NCBI GenBank assembly: GCA_017999915.1
Contig: JAGNKX010000015.1
Location: 110,376 to 146,239, forward strand
DNA: 35,864 nt
Direction of reading: 5' to 3'
Origin: Spirochaetota bacterium
GTDB lineage: Bacteria > Spirochaetota > UBA4802 > UBA5550
The position numbers and the translations under genes were made by a program. Below the pieces are notes generated by a model. That model did no database searches. It saw only the letters and a list, made by a program, of their open reading frames with translations, and was not told the origin of the DNA. This document shows positions 32,862 to 35,864 of this stretch, in pieces; the stretch's first letter is position 1; every line of letters begins with the position of its first letter.

Positions 32862-35015
32862 GTGAATCTACCTTTTCGCATTCCCTCGTTACTCATTATC
32901 GCGGTCCTTACCGTTTCCGCCTCTGCCTGTTCACCATCATATGACGGCAAAAATCAGCCTTTGGCCCGCAACGGGGTCCTTGACGTGCGGAACTGGGACT
33001 TTGACCGTGATGGTCCGGTGAGCCTGTCCGGGGAATGGCTGCTCTACCAGAACGAGATCCTCAAACCGGAAAACTGCAATGACGAGGGATGCGGCCGCAC
33101 CTCTGGTATCACCATGCTGCCGGCGGGCAGGAGCCGGCATTCGGTAGCCGGGCAGGTCCTTACGGCCAGTGGATCGGCGACCTATCGTCTCACGGTCCTC
33201 CTCAATGAGCGCTATGACCGGCGTATCTTAGCAATCAAGATATCGGAAATGAGATCGGCCAAGCGGTTTTATGTGAACAATTCCCTGGTGAGCTCCACGG
33301 GCGTAGTGGCCGGTAATGAAAAAGACGAACGGTTCGGAACCTCCGTGGCGGTGAAGAGCTTCGTGCCCGGCGCTTCCCGGCTGTCGATTCTTATGGCGAT
33401 CTCCAATCATACCTATTCATACGAGGGTCCTGAAAATCCGGTGCTCCTGGGCACTGAAGAGCAGATAACCGGCATCATGAAGGGAACGGTTTCCAAGGAC
33501 CTGTTCATCTTCGGGAGCCTCATGATGATATTCCTGTTTTATCTCAACATGTATATTCTGCGCCGGACGGAAAAATCCTTCCTGTATTTCAGCCTGTATT
33601 GCCTTGCCGTGGGGATATTCGGCATGACTACCGGCGATACCAATATACTTGTTTTCTTTCCGTCCCTTACGGCCGAGCAGATATATTTCCTGATACACGC
33701 GAGCTTTTATTGCTCCATACCGGTTTTTCTGCGCTTTCTCTTCTGGCTCTTTCCCGGCGTAATTCCGTTGACCTTTGCGAGGATCGTCGATCCCCTGCCG
33801 CTGCTTTTTCTCGCCGTGGAAGCGCTGCTGCCATACCGCCTGTATGCCACAACGGGATATATATACCAGCTGCTCTCCGTGGCGGTGGTCGCCGTGACCA
33901 TCTTTTTCCTGGTCAGGGCACTTTTAAAAGGGTACAAGGGGATGAGGGTATTCCTCTCCGGATTTGTGATTCTCATCGCGGCGTTTATAAATGATCTGCT
34001 ATTCTACAACAAGGTCATAATCACCGGGTATTTCATAACGCAGGGATTGATGCTCTTTATCATTTTCCAGTCGCTGATCCTGTCCTATCGCTTCACCAGG
34101 GCATACGCCACGGTGGAAACGCTCCATGGCGAACTCGCGGCCCTGAACGAGGACCTGGCGGAAAAAGTGAAGGAGCGAACCGAGGAGCTTGACGCCGCCC
34201 TCACCGAGATGGGAAGCATGAACGAAACCCTCGCCTCGGCAAACAAGTCCCTGGAAGAGGCCGGCCGGATTGCCGAGCGCGACATGCGAATGGCCACCTA
34301 CGTCCAGAACGCGATCATCTTCAAGGAACCGCCGCAGACCGGGGAGTGGGATGTCGCCTGCAGTTATCGTCCCATGGCCGGCGTGTCGGGGGATTTCTAC
34401 GATTTTTATACTTTAGGAGGCAGCCTGGCCGGCATAGCGATTTTCGACGTATCGGGCCATGGCATATCATCGGGCCTGGTCACCATGATAGCAAAGACCC
34501 TTCTGTTCAGGCTGTTTCGCGATTACCATGATTCTGAATTCAACTCTATTTTCAACAGGTTCAACCAGGACCTGTACTATGACATTGGGCGGGCGCATTA
34601 TTATCTAACCGGGTTGCTGCTCAAACTGGAGGGTAACGCTGTTCATTTCCTCAATGCAGGCCACCACGATATGCTGCTAAGGGATGCCGGTGGCGTCAAG
34701 CCGGCAAGTTGCAGCGAGCCCGACGGCCGATCCGGTTTCATCCTGGGCGTAAAACTTGAAGATTATACCTGCGATATGACGAGTATTACGTTGCAGGAGG
34801 GTGATGTGCTGGCCCTTTTCACGGATGGTATGGTCGAGGCCAGGAACGAGGATGAGGAGTTGTTCGATGTCAGTCGTATTTCAAAGGCCCTGGCCGAAGC
34901 GCCCGGGTCCTCTTCACGGGAGATCCTGGACCACATTCTCGAACGGTTCAATGAATTCACCGGGAATACGGCAATTAGGGACGACATTACGGTCATAATA
35001 ATGCGCCGCCGGTGA
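32862..35015 (+). CDS. 7TMR-DISM receptor with SpoIIE-type PP2C phosphatase
   Basis: The 717-residue protein starts with GTG, with GAGG 7 nt upstream. It has a signal or lipoprotein leader (SLLIIAVLTVSASAC) and an extracytoplasmic 7TMR-DISMED2-like domain (about 30-200; WDFDRDGPVSLSGEWLLYQNE). Seven membrane helices follow (about 208-405), then a coiled coil (about 410-472; LAALNEDLAEKVKERTEELDA). The SpoIIE/PP2C domain (about 480-717) contains YRPMAGVSGDFYDF, FDVSGHGISSGLVTMIAK, LNAGHHDMLL and the Asp-rich LALFTDGMVEARN and RDDITVIIM. It should dephosphorylate a STAS-type protein in response to an outside signal. Such receptors are common in Leptospira and other spirochaetes. A STAS protein at 10417 is a possible but distant partner. 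Confidence 0.92.
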   Translation: MNLPFRIPSLLIIAVLTVSASACSPSYDGKNQPLARNGVLDVRNWDFDRDGPVSLSGEWLLYQNEILKPENCNDEGCGRTSGITMLPAGRSRHSVAGQVLTASGSATYRLTVLLNERYDRRILAIKISEMRSAKRFYVNNSLVSSTGVVAGNEKDERFGTSVAVKSFVPGASRLSILMAISNHTYSYEGPENPVLLGTEEQITGIMKGTVSKDLFIFGSLMMIFLFYLNMYILRRTEKSFLYFSLYCLAVGIFGMTTGDTNILVFFPSLTAEQIYFLIHASFYCSIPVFLRFLFWLFPGVIPLTFARIVDPLPLLFLAVEALLPYRLYATTGYIYQLLSVAVVAVTIFFLVRALLKGYKGMRVFLSGFVILIAAFINDLLFYNKVIITGYFITQGLMLFIIFQSLILSYRFTRAYATVETLHGELAALNEDLAEKVKERTEELDAALTEMGSMNETLASANKSLEEAGRIAERDMRMATYVQNAIIFKEPPQTGEWDVACSYRPMAGVSGDFYDFYTLGGSLAGIAIFDVSGHGISSGLVTMIAKTLLFRLFRDYHDSEFNSIFNRFNQDLYYDIGRAHYYLTGLLLKLEGNAVHFLNAGHHDMLLRDAGGVKPASCSEPDGRSGFILGVKLEDYTCDMTSITLQEGDVLALFTDGMVEARNEDEELFDVSRISKALAEAPGSSSREILDHILERFNEFTGNTAIRDDITVIIMRRR

Positions 35016-35054
35016 TGCTGTGCCCATTGAGCGCTTCCCAGGGGGGAGGCACAA

Positions 35055-35068
35055 GGGGGTCAGAGCCT
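35055..35068. repeat. Left 14-bp inverted repeat, GGGGTCAGAGC family
   Basis: GGGGGTCAGAGCCT here is exactly inverted at 35740-35753, enclosing the ybaK-like relic. The core GGGGTCAGAGC also occurs inverted at 30626-30636. Confidence 0.85.
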
Positions 35069-35090
35069 CGCCTCTAAAAGGAGTCAGGGG

Positions 35091-35162
35091 ATGCGATCGG
35101 GTGCGAAAGAAAACAGGCATGCCTACAACATCCTGACACCATGGGACCTGGGGGAGGGTTAA
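35091..35162 (+). CDS. Possible 23-residue peptide
   Basis: An ATG at 35091 has AGGAG 7 nt upstream and opens 23 codons (MRSGAKENRHAYNILTPWD, then LGEG) ending in TAA. It overlaps the end of the ybaK-like gene tail to tail by four bases. I do not recognise it. The good ribosome site is the only reason to list it. Confidence 0.2.
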   Translation: MRSGAKENRHAYNILTPWDLGEG

Positions 35163-35631
35163 ATCAGATCAGCGAAGGCACCGTTGATAACATTTCTTAA
35201 ATCTTGGGGTGAAAGGGCTATCTGCATTCCACGCATACCCGGGCTGACATAAATCTCGTCATACAGCTGGGCACTTTCATCTATGAAGGTGGGGAAGAGC
35301 TTCTTCATGCCAATGGGCGAGCACCCGCCCCGTATATAGCCGGTGGTGGGCAGCAGATCCTTCATTTTTATCATTTCGATTTTTTTATTCCCGCTTGCTC
35401 TGGCTGCTTTCTTTAGGTCCAGCTCGCAGTTTCCGGGTATAACATAGACGGTATATCCCGTCTTATCGCCTGTCGTAACGAGCGTTTTAAAAACTTTTTC
35501 CGGTTCGACACCTATTTTTCGTGCGACAGTGACTGCATCCAGTTCATCTTCGTTACTTCGTAGGATGACATATGATACGCTATTCCCTTGGATTCCAGGA
35601 TTCTGATGGCATTTGTTTTAGTCATTTTCAT
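35159..35631 (-). pseudogene. YbaK/EbsC-type Cys-tRNA(Pro) deacylase, frameshifted
   Basis: From the ATG at 35631 the frame reads KTNAIRILESKGIAYHMSSYEV and then meets a stop after 40 codons. A one-base shift near 35555 restores NEDELDAVTVARKIGVEPEKVFKTLV, and the reading continues through TVYVIPGNCELDLKKAARASG, PTTGYIRGGCSPIGMKKLFPTFIDE and IYVSPGMRGMQIAL to the stop at 35159. These are the motifs of the YbaK/EbsC editing family (about 157 residues), which removes Cys mischarged on tRNA-Pro. One missing base separates the two parts. It may be a sequencing error or a recent pseudogene. It lies between 14-bp inverted repeats. Confidence 0.85.
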
Positions 35632-35737
35632 TATGACCTAGTATCAGGGCTCGTTTCATTTTCATCCGGTTAGCAGTATCCTGTCCACCATTTAATAACT
35701 GGGAATCGTTGAAATCGGATTGGTCTGTGACGGTAAG

Positions 35738-35864
35738 TCAGGCTCTGACCCCCTGGCCTGCATTCCAAAAATATATTGCCAGCCTCTTCCGATAGGCCTC
35801 CTCGTAAAAGAGAAACTTTTTAACACGCTCCTCAAATGAGTCCCCCAGTTTAAGGAAAAAATAA
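35738..35864 (-). CDS. C-terminal end of an unidentified protein, cut by the window edge
   Basis: The minus strand is open from the right edge for 41 codons, with plausible coding composition (GDSFEERVKKFLFYEEAY, RKRLAIYFWNAGQ), and stops at 35738-35740. The last residues (GVRA) are encoded by the right inverted repeat. I cannot name the family from this piece. Confidence 0.4.
   Translation of the reverse strand, partial: YFFLKLGDSFEERVKKFLFYEEAYRKRLAIYFWNAGQGVRA
35740..35753. repeat. Right 14-bp inverted repeat, GGGGTCAGAGC family
   Basis: AGGCTCTGACCCCC is the exact reverse complement of 35055-35068. Together they bound a 699-bp segment. This copy overlaps the last codons of the gene running in from the right edge, so the repeat may have been inserted into that gene's end. 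Confidence 0.85.

Noticed and set aside
1-35864. tRNA or rRNA genes
   Set aside because: I looked for conserved tRNA arms (GGTTCGAATCC-like) and rRNA landmarks in the gaps and saw none.

Overview
The window reads as a chromosomal segment of a moderately GC-rich, diderm (outer-membrane) bacterium. Evidence for this is the run of lipoprotein and signal-peptide genes, the endolytic transglycosylase and amidase, and the large periplasmic or membrane TPR proteins. A receptor with a 7TMR-DISM sensor and SpoIIE phosphatase, an orphan STAS protein, a PilZ protein and a sparse-operon layout fit Spirochaetota (Leptospira-like lineages). This placement is an inference from gene content; no rRNA or other marker gene is present.

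Region 1 (1-4537) is the distal part of a very large CRISPR array: 69 repeats of a 32-bp type I-C-like repeat (the last one broken at its 3' end) and 68 complete spacers. The repeat orientation puts the leader, and probably the cas genes, to the left of the window. Region 2 (4538-5043) is non-coding and unusually rich in hairpins. It ends in a short copy of the repeat's 3' part and then a clear promoter for a VapBC-type toxin-antitoxin pair. A DUF1801 gene follows, separated from the toxin by an attC-like palindrome.

Region 3 (6388-19306) holds housekeeping and signalling genes: a membrane sensor histidine kinase, mltG with a divergent DprA paralogue, a STAS protein, a 624-residue acyl-CoA dehydrogenase with a strong terminator, and the cluster dprA - haem c protein - topA - xerC. 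A metallo-beta-lactamase-fold hydrolase lies convergent to xerC.

Region 4 (19307-29755) is mostly minus strand. It has a 181-bp structured inverted-repeat element, an operon of an N-acetylmuramoyl-L-alanine amidase, a YhcC-type radical SAM protein and mnmA, and a lone PilZ gene on the plus strand. It also has a four-gene operon of two TPR proteins and two related lipoproteins, a dCMP deaminase with a membrane protein of unknown function, and a 47-codon gene. Region 5 (29876-35864) has a TetR regulator divergent from an acyl-CoA ligase, with two identical palindromic operators between them. Next come a 7TMR-DISM/SpoIIE phosphatase and a frameshifted ybaK-like gene enclosed by 14-bp inverted repeats. 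The end of a further gene runs off the right edge.

The items most worth following up are two sister spacers that differ only in the seed region, the 181-bp structured element, the GGGGTCAGAGC inverted-repeat family around the ybaK relic, the attC-like site after vapC, and several small genes below the usual size cut-off.
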